Source: Candidatus Altimarinota bacterium
Lineage (GTDB): Bacteria; Patescibacteriota; Gracilibacteria; Absconditabacterales; Absconditicoccaceae
DNA: 35,776 bases
NCBI GenBank assembly: GCA_027013285.1
Contig: JALUXR010000057.1
Span: forward strand, 1-35,776
Reading direction: 5' to 3'
Made by a program: the position numbers and the translations under genes. Below the pieces are notes generated by a model. That model saw only the letters and a list, made by a program, of their open reading frames with translations, ran no database searches and was not told the DNA's origin. Numbering within the stretch: position 1 is the first letter of the stretch; every line of letters starts with the position of its first letter. Below are positions 1-10,147 of the stretch, piece by piece.

Positions 1-313
1 ATTCATACAAAAATAAACTAACTTCTTTTAATGGTATTTGTTTTGTTAAATTTTTAAAACTTTCTTCTCCAAGTTCTTTTTTTCAAAATTGTAAAAGAAA
101 AACATATCATTTTTTTTCTTCAGGATCAGTTATTTTTTTCCAGTCATTGTTGTATTGTGGAAATAGTCTTGTAGCTCCTTCATTTATGGTTTGAATTTCA
201 AGTTGCGATAATCAAACTTGTGTTTCTAAAGTATTTAATTCATCAAGTTTTCAATTTTTGTTTGTATCTAAAACTTCTTTCGGATTAAATTGATTTTCTA
301 CATTCTTAGCCAT
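1..313 (-). CDS. hypothetical protein, N-terminal part
   Basis: Only the first 104 codons are in the window; the gene runs off the left edge. It begins MAKNVENQFNPKEVLDTNK and contains three TGA codons that read well as Gly. The visible part is soluble and charged, with no signal peptide or membrane segment and no motif I recognise. It lies 72 bases beyond the stop of the PrgI-like gene. In other CPR genomes a PrgI-like gene is often followed by a VirB4-type ATPase, but the N-terminus here does not look like VirB4 and the terminator at 374-403 separates the two genes, so I do not assign a function. Start chosen because it is the only ATG and follows an A-rich leader. Confidence 0.6.
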
Positions 314-373
314 TTTTTTGTATTTATTTTATAAAATATATATCATCTATATTAATTATTTTTAAAATTCTGT

Positions 374-403
374 CAAAAAAAGTTCCTACCATTTGGTAAG
401 AAC
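374..403 (-). terminator. Rho-independent terminator of the PrgI-like gene
   Basis: On the minus strand GTTCTTACCA pairs with TGGTAGGAAC (one G-U pair) and is followed by seven T. The stem overlaps the last codons and stop of the PrgI-like gene. Confidence 0.75.
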
Positions 404-829
404 TTCAAGATTTTTATCAATTTCATTTTTATCTAAACTTTTTTGTGTAATATTTTTTTCTTCTCATTTATTCATTTTTGCAAAATGTAGTTTTATTTCC
501 CGTTCTGGTGGTTTGATTGTATTTCTTTGAAAAGATTTTGGACTTCATAATACATATGTTCTTACTAGTTTTGCTCAAAATGGTATAATAGATAATTCAG
601 ATTTTCTAAAAAATGCAATAAATAACATTAAAATAAGACCTGGGCTTGCTATGATAAATGCAGGTATTTTTCACATTCAATGTTTCATAAGCCCATTCAT
701 TATTGCCATCGTGATAGCTACTCATATTGCAACTAAAAAAAGTTGCCACATTTTTAATCTAAATGGTCATACATCTATTCACATATCAAAAAGTCATGCT
801 TCTACATGTTTTGGGACTATTATTTTCAT
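386..829 (-). CDS. PrgI-like small membrane protein (possible type IV secretion component)
   Basis: A 147-aa protein starting MKIIVPKHVEAGLFDMGI. Two hydrophobic segments lie near residues 28-45 and 53-72, followed by a basic region with LVRTYVLGSPKSFQRN and an acidic-basic tail. The IVPK opening, two close transmembrane helices and cytoplasmic C-terminus resemble the PrgI family, inner-membrane partners of VirB4 in Gram-positive and CPR type IV secretion systems. This is a similarity judged by eye, not a profile match. Seven or more TGA codons are read as Gly. It starts 64 bases after the DUF212 gene on the same strand and ends in its own terminator. The VirD4-like gene about 10 kb away may belong to the same system. 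Confidence 0.5.
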
Positions 830-892
830 ATTTTATTTTTATTTTATTGTAAATCTTGTTAATTATAGTTAAAATTGAAAATAATGCAAAAA

Positions 893-1366
893 TTATCAAA
901 TTAATATTCAAAAGTATTTTAATCCGTAAATTAAAGCAAAAGTTAAAATAGCAGATATGAGAATTCATCACACTACTTCTCAAAATGTGTGTCAAAGTCT
1001 TTCCTTTAATTTTTCTTTTACACTTACATTACAATATTCCATTTGAAATATATCTGATAGTTGGTTTCTCATTTTATTTATCACCTCAGCATGTTTTCCT
1101 GCCTGATATCTTACATTTGAGGCATCATACCAAAAAAGAATACTAAAAATCAAAGTTATAGCAAATAAACTTGAATTTATTCCATCTACATATCCTATAC
1201 TTACCAATAAACTTGTAGATAAACCACTATGAACAGAGGGGAAACCTCCAGCAGTAAAAAGCTTGTCAAAATTTATAGTTTCTCATTTAAGTCAATCTAT
1301 TATTAATTTTATAAATTGAATAATTCATCAGATAATTATAGGGATTAGGAATATTGGCAATTGCAT
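893..1366 (-). CDS. divergent PAP2 (DUF212) family membrane protein
   Basis: 157 aa, the usual length of the family typified by B. subtilis YuiD. Matching blocks in order: LFTAGGFPSVHSGLSTSLL (family TGGMPSSHSA, with the acid-phosphatase-like Ser-His), SSLFAITLIFSILFWYDAS, VRYQAGKHAEVINKM, and C-terminal GHTFGEVVGGI before a last membrane helix. Several of these glycines are TGA. The family is related to PAP2 lipid phosphatases but its substrate is unknown. The ATG at 1364-1366 gives an N-terminal helix (QLPIFLIPIIIGG). It lies 63 bases after mutL on the same strand and could be cotranscribed. Confidence 0.85.
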
Positions 1367-1429
1367 TATTTTTTTATTTTTATTGTTAAATTAACTATAT
1401 TGTAAAAAAAAATATAAAATAGTCAAAAC

Positions 1430-3154
1430 TTATTTTCTATCAAAAAATCAATCAATATCATGTTTAGATATTTTTACAACTGATGGTCTTCCGTGCTGAC
1501 ATACAAAAAATCAGTCAATATATTTTTGTCCATCTTCAATGAGTTGTTTTATTTCTAAATTTGAAAGTTTATGATTGGCTTTGATAGCAGCTTTACATGA
1601 TTTTGTAGCCAAAGTTTGTTCGAGTATTTTATCAATATTTATATCTTCTTCTTTTGAATGTATTAGATTGTTTATCAAGTTTGAAATATCTATGTTGTAT
1701 TTACTCAAAACATCAGGAACAGAGTAGAGTATTACTTTTTTTTCTCCAAAATAACTTATATCAAATCATAATTCTTGTAGTTTTTCTAAAATCTTGTCAT
1801 TTTTTTGGATAATTTCAAAAGTTAGAGGAAGTGAAAGTAAAGTCTGTTTATCTTTGTCATATTCTTTTTTCATCTTTTCAAAAATAATTCTTTCAGCAAC
1901 TGCATGTTGATCCATAATATAAAAATCTTCCTGTTTTTGAAACAAAATATAACTGTCAAAAATTTGTCATATAATTGTAAATTCTCAGTTATCAATTTGA
2001 TTTTCTGAAAATAAAAAATTTGTTTGATAATCTAAATCTAAATTTTCTTGTCTAATAGTTTCTCCAACTTTTTTCATATCTTCAATGTTTAGGTTTGATT
2101 TAGTTTGTTTATAATTTCAAAATTTTTGTTTAGAAAAATCTACATAATTTGTTTTATCTTCAATTCATTTTTCTTGTTCTATAGTGCCTTTTACAGTATT
2201 TAAAACTAAATTGTAAATACTACCAGGATCTAAAAACTTTACTTCTTCCTTTCTTGGATGAATATTTACATCTACCAAATCTGGTTTGATATTTAAAAAT
2301 AATATTACAAAAGGATAAAGTCCAGGTTCAAGCCATCTTGAATATGCTTGCATAACGGCTTTTTGAATAATTCTGTCTTTTACGGGTCTGTTATTTATAA
2401 ATATTTTAATTTTATTTGAATTAAATTTTAATATACTTTTACCAATAACTCCATAAATTTCATATATTTCGTCTTTATGATCCAAAGTGAGTAAATTTTC
2501 TTCCCAAGATTTCGGATAAATTTGTTGTAATCTTTCAAAAAGTGAGTTAGCTTTTGTAAAATGTTTGATAATTTTTCAATTATGTAAAAGTTTAAACTCA
2601 ATATCAAAATTTTTGATAGCAAAATTTGTAATAAGCTCTTGAATATACTTAAATTCAGTCTGTTCAGATTTTAAAAATTTAGCTCTTACTGGAACATTGT
2701 AAAACAAATCTTCAACTATGATATTTGTTCCATGCTCAAAATTTAATGGAACTGGTTGAATATTTATATCTTTTCATAATTTATTTAATTCATATCAAAT
2801 AGGTTCTTGCTTTGTTTTGCTTTGAATTCTAAACTTACTTACTTCTGCAATAGTGCTCAAAGCCTCTCATCTAAAACCAAAACTTCAAATATTGTAAATA
2901 TCTTCTAGTTTAGAAATTTTACTTGTTGAATATTCAGTGATAGTCAAAGGTAAATCATCTTTTTCTATTCAAGTTCCATTATCAAAAATATTTATAAGTT
3001 TATTTCATCACTTTTGGGTATCTATGGTAATTTGTGTAGCTTGAGCATCTATACTGTTTTCTACTAATTCTTTTACAACAGAGTAGGGTCTTTCTACGAC
3101 TTCTCAAGCAGATAAAATATTTGTAATATTTTTTGGTAGTTTATGTATTTTCAT
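1430..3154 (-). CDS. mutL: DNA mismatch repair protein MutL
   Basis: 574 aa. The GHKL ATPase domain shows NSIDA near residue 33, DNGTGI, and FGFRGEAL near 92; [14 protein letters not shown] closes the transducer domain near residue 300. The C-terminal domain carries [13 protein letters not shown], which fits the endonuclease motif DQHA(X)2E(X)4E, followed by [13 protein letters not shown] and CQHGRPSV. This is therefore a nicking-type MutL, as in bacteria that lack MutH, and the key metal-binding residues all appear present. No mutS is in the window. Start at [10 protein letters not shown], the conserved N-terminus. Reading is continuous once TGA is Gly. Confidence 0.95.
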
Positions 3155-3243
3155 AGAAAAATATATTTTAAATAAATTGATTATATATTTTTTACTTAAA
3201 AATATGATTATTTCAATTTGGAAATATTTTTTAGGACTATAAC

Positions 3244-3456
3244 TTTTTGATGATTATACAATAGATTTTTTTGTAATAAAAAAAGAAGCCTTTGATAGCT
3301 TCTTAATATTATTATTCATCATCAAGAGATTTGAATTTTCTTGATTCTTTCTTTGATAATTGCTTTTTTTATACTATTTGGAACAGCTTCATATTTTTCA
3401 AATACCATAGAGTAGTTTCATAACCAAACATCTTTGATAATGGTAAAAATATTTTT
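3244..3456 (-). pseudogene. decayed second copy of the fusA 3' end with its terminator
   Basis: This stretch repeats 4765-5011, the last ~60 codons of fusA plus its downstream terminator, in the same orientation. The copy has lost 34 bases (after GAGTAGTTTCA) and gained one in the SGKF region, so it cannot encode the fusA C-terminus. The terminator hairpin AAGAAGC/GCTTCTT at 3283-3304 is intact and now follows the ATPase gene. The homology ends at the stop codon of the ATPase gene. The arrangement, ATPase between a live and a dead fusA end, suggests that incoming DNA replaced the fusA 3' end and displaced the old one. Confidence 0.85.
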
Positions 3457-4723
3457 ATATTTTCAAACTCCAATCTATAATATTTTTAATTTCAATTCAT
3501 TTGTCTTCTTTTTTTCATTCATCCAAAGTTAAAATAATTTTTTTGTAGTTGTCTTTTTGTTTTAAAAGAGGGTTTATTTCTCTATTATATGTTTGCTTAT
3601 TTTTTAAAGTATAACTTACTTGAAAATATGTAAAAGTATTGTTTTTTTGTGTAAAAAAGTCTATTTCATAGTTTGAATCTGTAATTACATAAATTTCGTA
3701 TCATCTTCTTTTTAATTCTAAATATACATAATTTTCTAAAATTTTTTCTATATCATTGTTATTTGAATAAATATTTCTTATTCATAAATCATAAGTATAA
3801 AATTTTCTATTTGATTTCAATATTTCTTTTGTTTTTGGATTTACAGATGGTAATTTATTTATTAAAAAACTATTTTCTAAGTAAGTAATGTAATTATCTA
3901 CTGTATCATAATCTAAATTTTTTATATCTTGTTTTAAATATTTTAAAATACTGTTTATGCTTAATAAAGAGCAAGTAGTAGAATATATAAATTTTAAAAG
4001 TGAAGAAATAAACATAGATTTTCTAATTTTGTATCTTGTAATAATATCTTTAAATAAAATACTATCAACAAGAGTTAAAAGATAGTTCTTTTTTGTATTT
4101 TCATCATCAATTTTAAGTATTTCAGGTAAAGCTCAAAAAGTAATATATTTTTGAAAATAATTTATTTTTTTTGTATCAAGTTTAGAATTTATTTTTAAAT
4201 TATTAAAATTTAAGTAATCTTCAAAACTTAAAGGATATATTTGTAAAGAAATAAATCTTCAAGTTAGTAGAGTAGATAGTTCACTTGATAATAAATTTGA
4301 ATTACTTCAAGTTAAAAAAATATGAGCTTTTTTTCAATATTTTTCATTTATTGTTCTAACAAATTTTTCCCAACCTAAAATATTTTGTATTTCATCTAAA
4401 AATATGTAAAAATCTCATTTTTTATAAATATTTTTTAAATAAAAATCAAAAATATCTCATAATAGGTTTAAAGAAGGATTAATTCCAAGTCTATAATCTT
4501 CTAAGTGTAAATAAAAAATATTTTCTTTATTGATTCATTGTTTTATTTTTTTATCTATAAATTGTTTTAAAATAAAACTTTTTCATACTCTTCTTAATCA
4601 AGTAATTACTTTTATTAGATTTGAATTGTCCAATATTTCAAGTTTTTCTAAATAATCATTTCTAATAAATCCGATATCTCAAAATCATTCACTAATATAA
4701 TCAAAAAATATTTCATTTTTCAT
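3455..4723 (-). CDS. AAA ATPase with DUF4143-type C-terminus
   Basis: 422 aa. Near residues 41-48 is GLRRVGKS, a Walker A of the AAA_14 class; DFYIFLDEIQN gives Walker B near residue 107, and IFLTGSNSNLLSSELSTLL is the sensor-1 region typical of these ATPases. The C-terminal half (YTYDLGIRNIY, then YVYLELKRRGYEIYV and EIDFFT) matches DUF4143, which has a PD-(D/E)XK-like nuclease-type core. Such proteins are common in CPR and archaea, frequently mobile, and of unknown role. It lies between fusA and a decayed duplicate of the fusA 3' end, supporting acquisition by insertion. The start at MKNEIFFDYISE is the second of two nearby ATGs in reading direction constraints; no ribosome site is seen. 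Confidence 0.85.
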
Positions 4724-4801
4724 TTTATTTAGGGTTATAATCATAAATATTTTTATATTATTATTTTTTGATGATTATACAATAGATTTTTTTGTAATAA
4801 A

Positions 4802-4825
4802 AAAAGAAGCCTTTGATAGCTTCTT
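4802..4825 (-). terminator. Rho-independent terminator of fusA
   Basis: On the minus strand AAGAAGC pairs with GCTTCTT around an 8-base loop and runs into a T tract. It begins 8 bases past the fusA stop codon. An identical hairpin is found at 3283-3304 in the duplicated copy. Confidence 0.8.
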
Positions 4826-4832
4826 AATATTA

Positions 4833-6935
4833 TTATTCATCATCAAGAGATTTGAATTTTCCTGATCTTTCTTTGATAATTGCTTCTTTCATACTATTTG
4901 GAACAGCTTCATATTTTTCAAATACCATAGAGTAGTTTCATCTACCTTGAGTATTTGATCTTAAATCTGTAGCATAACCAAACATTTCTGATAATGGTAC
5001 AAATGTTTTTACAACAACATCTTTACCTCTATTTTCTTGTGTTTCGATTCTACCTCTTCTTGAAGAAATATCACCAATTACAGTACCAACATAATCTTCT
5101 GGAACAGTAATTTCAACTTTCATGATTGGTTCTAAGATATCAGCACCAGCTTTTTTGAAAGCATCTTGTATAGCTCTAAAAGTAGCAACTTTAAATGCAA
5201 CTTCAGAAGAATCTACATCATGGTAAGAACCATCAAATACTTTAAACTTAACATTTATTACAGGGTAACCAGCAAGAACTCATTTTTCCATAGTTTCTTT
5301 TGCTCATTTTTCTATAGAAGGTATAAATTCTCTTGGAATAGTACCTCAAACTATAGCATTTTCAAATTCGAAATCTTCATCTGAATCTGAAGGACCAACT
5401 TCTGCAACAACATGTCAGTATTGACCTCTACCTCAAGATTGTCTAACAAATTTACCTTCTCATTCAGCAGTTCATTTGATAGTTTCTCTATAAGCAACTT
5501 GTGGAGCACCAGTATTTACTTCTACACCATATTCTCTTTTAAGTCTATCTACAATAATATCTAAATGTAATTCACCCATTCAAGCAATAATAGTTTGAAG
5601 AGTTTCTTGATCTGTATAATATCTAAATGAAGGATCTTCATCTGATAATTTACCAAGAGCAACTCACATTTTTTCTTGATCTTTCTTTGTTTTTGCTTCT
5701 ACAGCTAAACTAATTACTGGATCTGGAAATTCCATAGATTCTAATAACACTGGTTTAGCTTGAGAACATAGAGTATTTCATGTTTTAGTATCTTTTAATC
5801 ATAAGAAAGCACAAATATGTCATGCAGATGTTTCAGAAATTTCTTCTCTTTTATTTGCATGCATAAGTAATAATCTACCAACTCTTTCTTTTTTACCTGT
5901 ACTAGCATTTAATATAGTATCTCAAGATTTAACTATACCAGAGTAAACTCTAACAAAAGTTAATGTACCTACAAACGGATCTGTAGCAACTTTAAATGCA
6001 AGAGCTGAGAATTCTTCATCTTCTGAAGGTTTTAAATCAATTTCTTCTCAAGTTTTTGGATCTGTTCCTACAATATCACCAGTATCTACAGGAGAAGGTA
6101 AATATAAATTAACAGCATCTAATACGAATTGTACTCAAGAATTTTTAAGAGCAGTACCTAACATTACAGGGAATAATTCCATAGTTAGTGTTCATTGTCT
6201 TATAGCCTTGTCCATTAATTCTATAGAAATTTCTTCACCTTCCATATATTTGTCAGCTAATTCATCATCAAACATACTTAAAGCATCAAGCATAATTTCT
6301 CTATATTCTTCAGCCATATCTTGTAAATCTTCTGGTATTTCATGTTCTATGATATCTTTACCATATTCATTTTCAAAAGTGTAAGCTTTCATTTTTCTTA
6401 AATCTATCATACCTGTGTAAGTATCAGCTTCACCCCAAGGTATTTGGATAGCAATAGCTTTTTCATCTAATCTATCTTGGATTGAATCTAAAGCCATTTT
6501 AAAATCAGCACCCATTTTATCCATTTTATTTAAGAAACACATTCTAGGAACTCAATATCTTGTAGCTTGTTTCCAAACTGTTTCAGATTGAGGTTCTACT
6601 CAAGCAGCACCATCAAATACAGCAACTCAACCATCTAAAACTCTTAGAGATCTTTCTACTTCAATAGTAAAATCTACATGTCAAGGTGTGTCAATAATAT
6701 TAATTTGGTTATGTTGCCAAAAACAAGTTGTAGCAGCAGAAGTAATTGTAATACCTCTTTCTTTTTCTTGTTCCATCCAATCCATTGTACCTTCACCATC
6801 ATGAGTTTCTCAAATTTTATGTTGTTTACCAGTATAATATAAAACTCTTTCAGTAAATGTTGTTTTACCAGCATCAATATGAGCAAATATACCAATATTT
6901 CTAATGTTCTCTAATGGTGTTTTTCAATTAGCCAT
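4833..6935 (-). CDS. fusA: elongation factor G
   Basis: 700 aa, full length for EF-G, the GTPase that drives translocation and, with RRF, ribosome recycling. G1 AHIDAGKTT at residues 18-26, G2 within [12 protein letters not shown]3 DTPGHVDF, G4 [10 protein letters not shown]; domain IV and V follow, ending [11 protein letters not shown]. The ATG is the conserved start ([19 protein letters not shown]). Its last ~60 codons are duplicated downstream at 3244-3456. gatC lies 33 bases upstream on the same strand, so the two are likely cotranscribed. Confidence 0.97.
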
Positions 6936-6968
6936 TTATAATATATTAATTAATAAAATAATAAACTT

Positions 6969-7259
6969 TTAGTGTTCAACAGTTGAACTTTTGATAACTA
7001 TCATATTATTCTCAACTTCTTGTGGAGAATTTTCTAATAATTGTTTTTTGTTTACTTCTGTGTTTGTTTTCCTATTGTAATCTAATTTACTTGTAGATAC
7101 AGGAGTATACATTTTTTCAACTCATTCTGTATTTATAGATTGTAATTTTCAAACAAAATTTAATAATTCATCAAAATCATCTTTCATATCTTCAAGTTCG
7201 TTCTCAGATAATTGAATTTCAGATAGCTTCGATAAATGTTTAATTTCTTCTTTTGTCAT
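6969..7259 (-). CDS. gatC: Asp-tRNA(Asn)/Glu-tRNA(Gln) amidotransferase subunit C
   Basis: 96 aa, normal for GatC. Family pattern: IKHLSKLSEIQLSENEL at the N-terminus, FVGKLQSINTEGVEKMYTP in the middle (family YVEQLQEVDTEGVEP), and a C-terminal tail ending ENNMIVIKSSTVEH in place of the usual ...FKVPKVV. GatC stabilises GatA-GatB, which amidate misacylated tRNA. gatA and gatB are not in the window. It is directly upstream of fusA and 80 bases downstream of the terminator of the structured RNA at 7348-7590, so read-through at that terminator could control gatC-fusA. Confidence 0.85.
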
Positions 7260-7347
7260 AATTTTCTATTAAATATAAAAAAATGAGTAAGTGGATGTTA
7301 TAATAACTTTTAGTAGTTTATTTTCAATACATATTTTTATAAAAAAA

Positions 7348-7590
7348 ATCCCCTGAATACAGGAGATTAAATCATTATTTTTATTTTTGTTTTTGATCTA
7401 GAATTCCTAGATGATAGGGAGCCTACTAGAATGATTTATATAAAATAACTCTATTTTGATTAAGCTAGTTTATATAAAATCATTCCGTAAACCCCCAACT
7501 TAATGATAGCTAACATTTGGTTATGTTAATCCATCTAATTTAGTTGGAAGCCCAAGTATGTGGGTGTTATCCCAAACATCTTAGTACTTA
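7348..7590 (-). ncRNA. unassigned structured RNA with Rho-independent terminator
   Basis: No gene fits 7260-7718. On the minus strand I see a closing helix (CTAAGATG at 7577-7584 with CATCTAG at 7407-7413, extended by GGGA/TCCC), a small CCCA..TGGG hairpin, a CCAAC/GTTGG stem enclosing AACAT..ATGTT, a long hairpin (about 15 pairs, 7429-7444 with 7469-7485), then a terminator ATCTCCTG/CAGGGGAT at 7348-7367 followed by seven T. GC is locally higher than in the flanks. It could be a free small RNA or a leader with attenuator for gatC-fusA. It does not match the conserved cores of tmRNA, RNase P, SRP or 6S RNA that I know. 7600-7718 holds nothing further that I recognise. Confidence 0.5.
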
Positions 7591-7718
7591 ACTGTTATTT
7601 ATAATAACAAAAAATTAATAAAAAGCAAATAAATATTTTACATTCTTATTTATTATGTTTTAATATATTTACATATATCGTAAATACGTTAAATATTACT
7701 TAATTTGATAATAAAAGG

Positions 7719-8393
7719 TTATCAAGTATAGATAAATTTATAATCATATACTTGTTTATCATAGTAATTTTTTTGTGCATCTTTTATAATTTTGTATTTA
7801 TTTTCTTTAGATAATTCTATGAATTCTCATAAATTATATTTACTTTTTAAACTATATCACATTTTTATTAACAATAATATTCTACTATTTGTATTTGCAA
7901 ATTCTTCAATTGGAAGAAAAAATTCTCAATTTTCTTCTGCAACTTTAAAATATAATTTATATAATATATTTCAAAAATTTTGTCATTGAAATTCAGGATT
8001 AACTTCTATTCATAAGTGTGAATCAATATACTCTTCATTTCATAAGTTATATAAATCTGTCCATATTTCTCATATTAATTTGTGAGTTTTAGAAAAAATT
8101 GCAATATATCATTTATTTCAAGATTCTGATTCTTCTTTTTTTTCTCAAATATATATATTTATTCACTTTTCATTTTTTAAAATCTTAGCAATTTCATCTA
8201 AAGAATAACTATAAAATAATTTATCTAAATCATTAATTTCATCTTTTTCATCATAAGATTCAAAATTATCTTCAGATAATATTTGTAATAATTCATCAGC
8301 TTTTTTTGTTTCTAATCATTCTAATGATTTTAAAAAATCTTCAGGAATATTTTTAAATTTATCTTTAATTTCTTTGTTTAATTTAAATTTCAT
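7719..8393 (-). CDS. GNAT-family N-acetyltransferase-like protein
   Basis: 224 aa. The second half has the GNAT fold signature: a beta strand HLGIEVNPEF followed by QGQGFGNILYKLYF (residues ~133-147), which fits the acetyl-CoA pyrophosphate loop Q/R-x-x-G-x-G/A, and a later NTNSRILLLIKMGY block that fits motif B (residues taking the place of 'N..a..lYek.GF'). The first 60 residues are acidic and family-unknown. The substrate cannot be told. All key glycines of the loop are either GGA/GGT or TGA-coded. It lies 11 bases beyond the end of the 574-aa gene on the same strand, so it is probably the last gene of that transcript. Confidence 0.7.
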
Positions 8394-8404
8394 ATTAAAT
8401 ATTA

Positions 8405-10129
8405 TTATTTAAAAGTTTTAGCTAGAGCAGTAGCCGTTTTGATTTGTAAATCGATAATTCATTTTAAACTTTTTTTATTTTCTTGTATTTCATTATAAAA
8501 GAAAGCATTTTTTAATATTATTTTTCTTTCTCTTTTAAAATCTTTAAATATATTTTGTATTTCTTGACTATATTTTGATAAACTATTTTTCTTTTTATTT
8601 TTAGTTTCATTATCTAATTGTAAAGAAAAACTGTTAGATAATCTTTTTAAATAGTCTCTTTTCTCAATATTTTTTTTAATTTTATAATTATGTGTTTTTT
8701 TTATTTCTTGTAAAATTTTTTCCCAAGCTAAATCAGTTATAACTCCTTTTACTTTTGATTCTAATAATTCATAAATAATATATTCAAGAATATTATTATC
8801 TATATCAGAAAAACTTATACTTATATTTTCTTTCTTAAGTAAAACTATTATATCGTTTTTTATTTGGTTAAATATATTTTCTACTTTAGTTGTTATATAT
8901 TTATTTGTGCTTTTAATAAAATTTCTTCATTGATTTCTTTTTTCATTTTCTATAAAGATGATTCTTAATATTTTTATATCTTGTGAAAGTTTGTATATTT
9001 CATGATTTAAATCATCAACTGATAATATAAGATCTTTAAATAAAATTTGTTTGTTGTTATTTTGTTTATAATTTCATATTATGTCTTTTATTAATTTGTC
9101 ATATGGAAATCTTAGAGATAATTCTCATAGTGGTAAATTATTTTTTATAAATCATGTATTTACAAAAGGATGTTCTTGTAATGTATCTTTATTATTATGA
9201 GATTTAGATAAAATTCATCTATCATTAAATTTTGAAATAAAATCTCAATTTTTATATAAATTATTTAGAGATTTTGCTATATTTTCTAAGTCTTTTTTAT
9301 TTTCAAATATACAAGCAAATCATAATTGGTCTCATAAAATTCATTCTTTATCGAATTGTTCACGATATTTTCAAGATTTTAGTAATTTTTTTATAGCAGA
9401 ATCAAATATTTTAATTCTTCATTTTTCTAAGTTTGCTATTATATTATCAAATACTTTACTATCTAAATTTAATCATATTAGAAAGATTAATTGTCTTAAT
9501 GTATTTTCTTCTAAAGAATTATTTAATTTAAGTTTTAGAGCTATTTCGTTTACTTTTTGTTGTAAATTTTTGTCTAATGTTGTTGTTTGTCAGATTTGTT
9601 TTGAAAATTTATCTCAAATATTTCATAGCCAATTATAATAAGAAGTTATATAATTAAATGATAATAAATATAATTCTTTTAATATATTTTCTCATGGCTT
9701 AGAGCAATTATTATAAAAATCTTCTTCTAAAACGGGAATATTGTTTCATAATTTTTTTGACCAACTATTTACAGAAATATTTTTAGGAACAAATCATTTT
9801 ATTATATCATCAAATAGAATTTGTGTAGTTTCTAATGATTTTTTTTGTATATTTTCAAGATTTTCTAAAAGTATTCTCTCATTTTTTTTAAGTTTAGATG
9901 TATCTTGTGTTTGTTTAAAATTATTTATAGAATGTTTAATTAAATCTATATTATCGTGAAATGAATTTAAAAAATTGTTTCAAAAGATTTCTTTAAGAAT
10001 TATAGAATTTTCAATGTAATTATTTATCTTTGATGGTTTAATTTCTGTATTAATATTATTTAAGTTACTTAAATCTATTTTCTCTGATTTATTGAATGAT
10101 GTATCAGTATTTTTTCTAAATCACTTCAT
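8405..10129 (-). CDS. hypothetical 574-aa protein, helical
   Basis: 574 aa, Lys/Asn/Ile-rich, mostly predicted helix with long heptad-like stretches (for example NNFKQTQDTSKLKKNERILL and the C-terminal KKSLKGIIDLQIKTATALAK). There is no signal peptide, membrane segment or nucleotide-binding motif. Two short conserved-looking islands are GILGDQLGFACIFEN near residue 268 and HPFVNTGFIKNNLPLGELSL near residue 320. I do not recognise the family. It starts 18 bases after the VirD4-like gene stop and is likely cotranscribed with it, which makes a role with that ATPase (substrate, adaptor or effector) the simplest guess. Reading is continuous only with TGA as Gly. Confidence 0.75.
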
Positions 10130-10147
10130 TTTCAATATTTTTATAGT

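Noticed and set aside
651-872. Plus-strand frame opposite the PrgI-like gene
   Set aside because: Composition is that of a reverse shadow of two hydrophobic helices, and the minus-strand reading gives a coherent protein.
7405-7595. tmRNA as identity of the structured RNA (an AAACTAGCTTAA stretch looks like a tag ending)
   Set aside because: No tRNA-like ends, no TTCGAC box and no CCA end were found; the hairpin that contains the stretch is too long for tmRNA helix 5.
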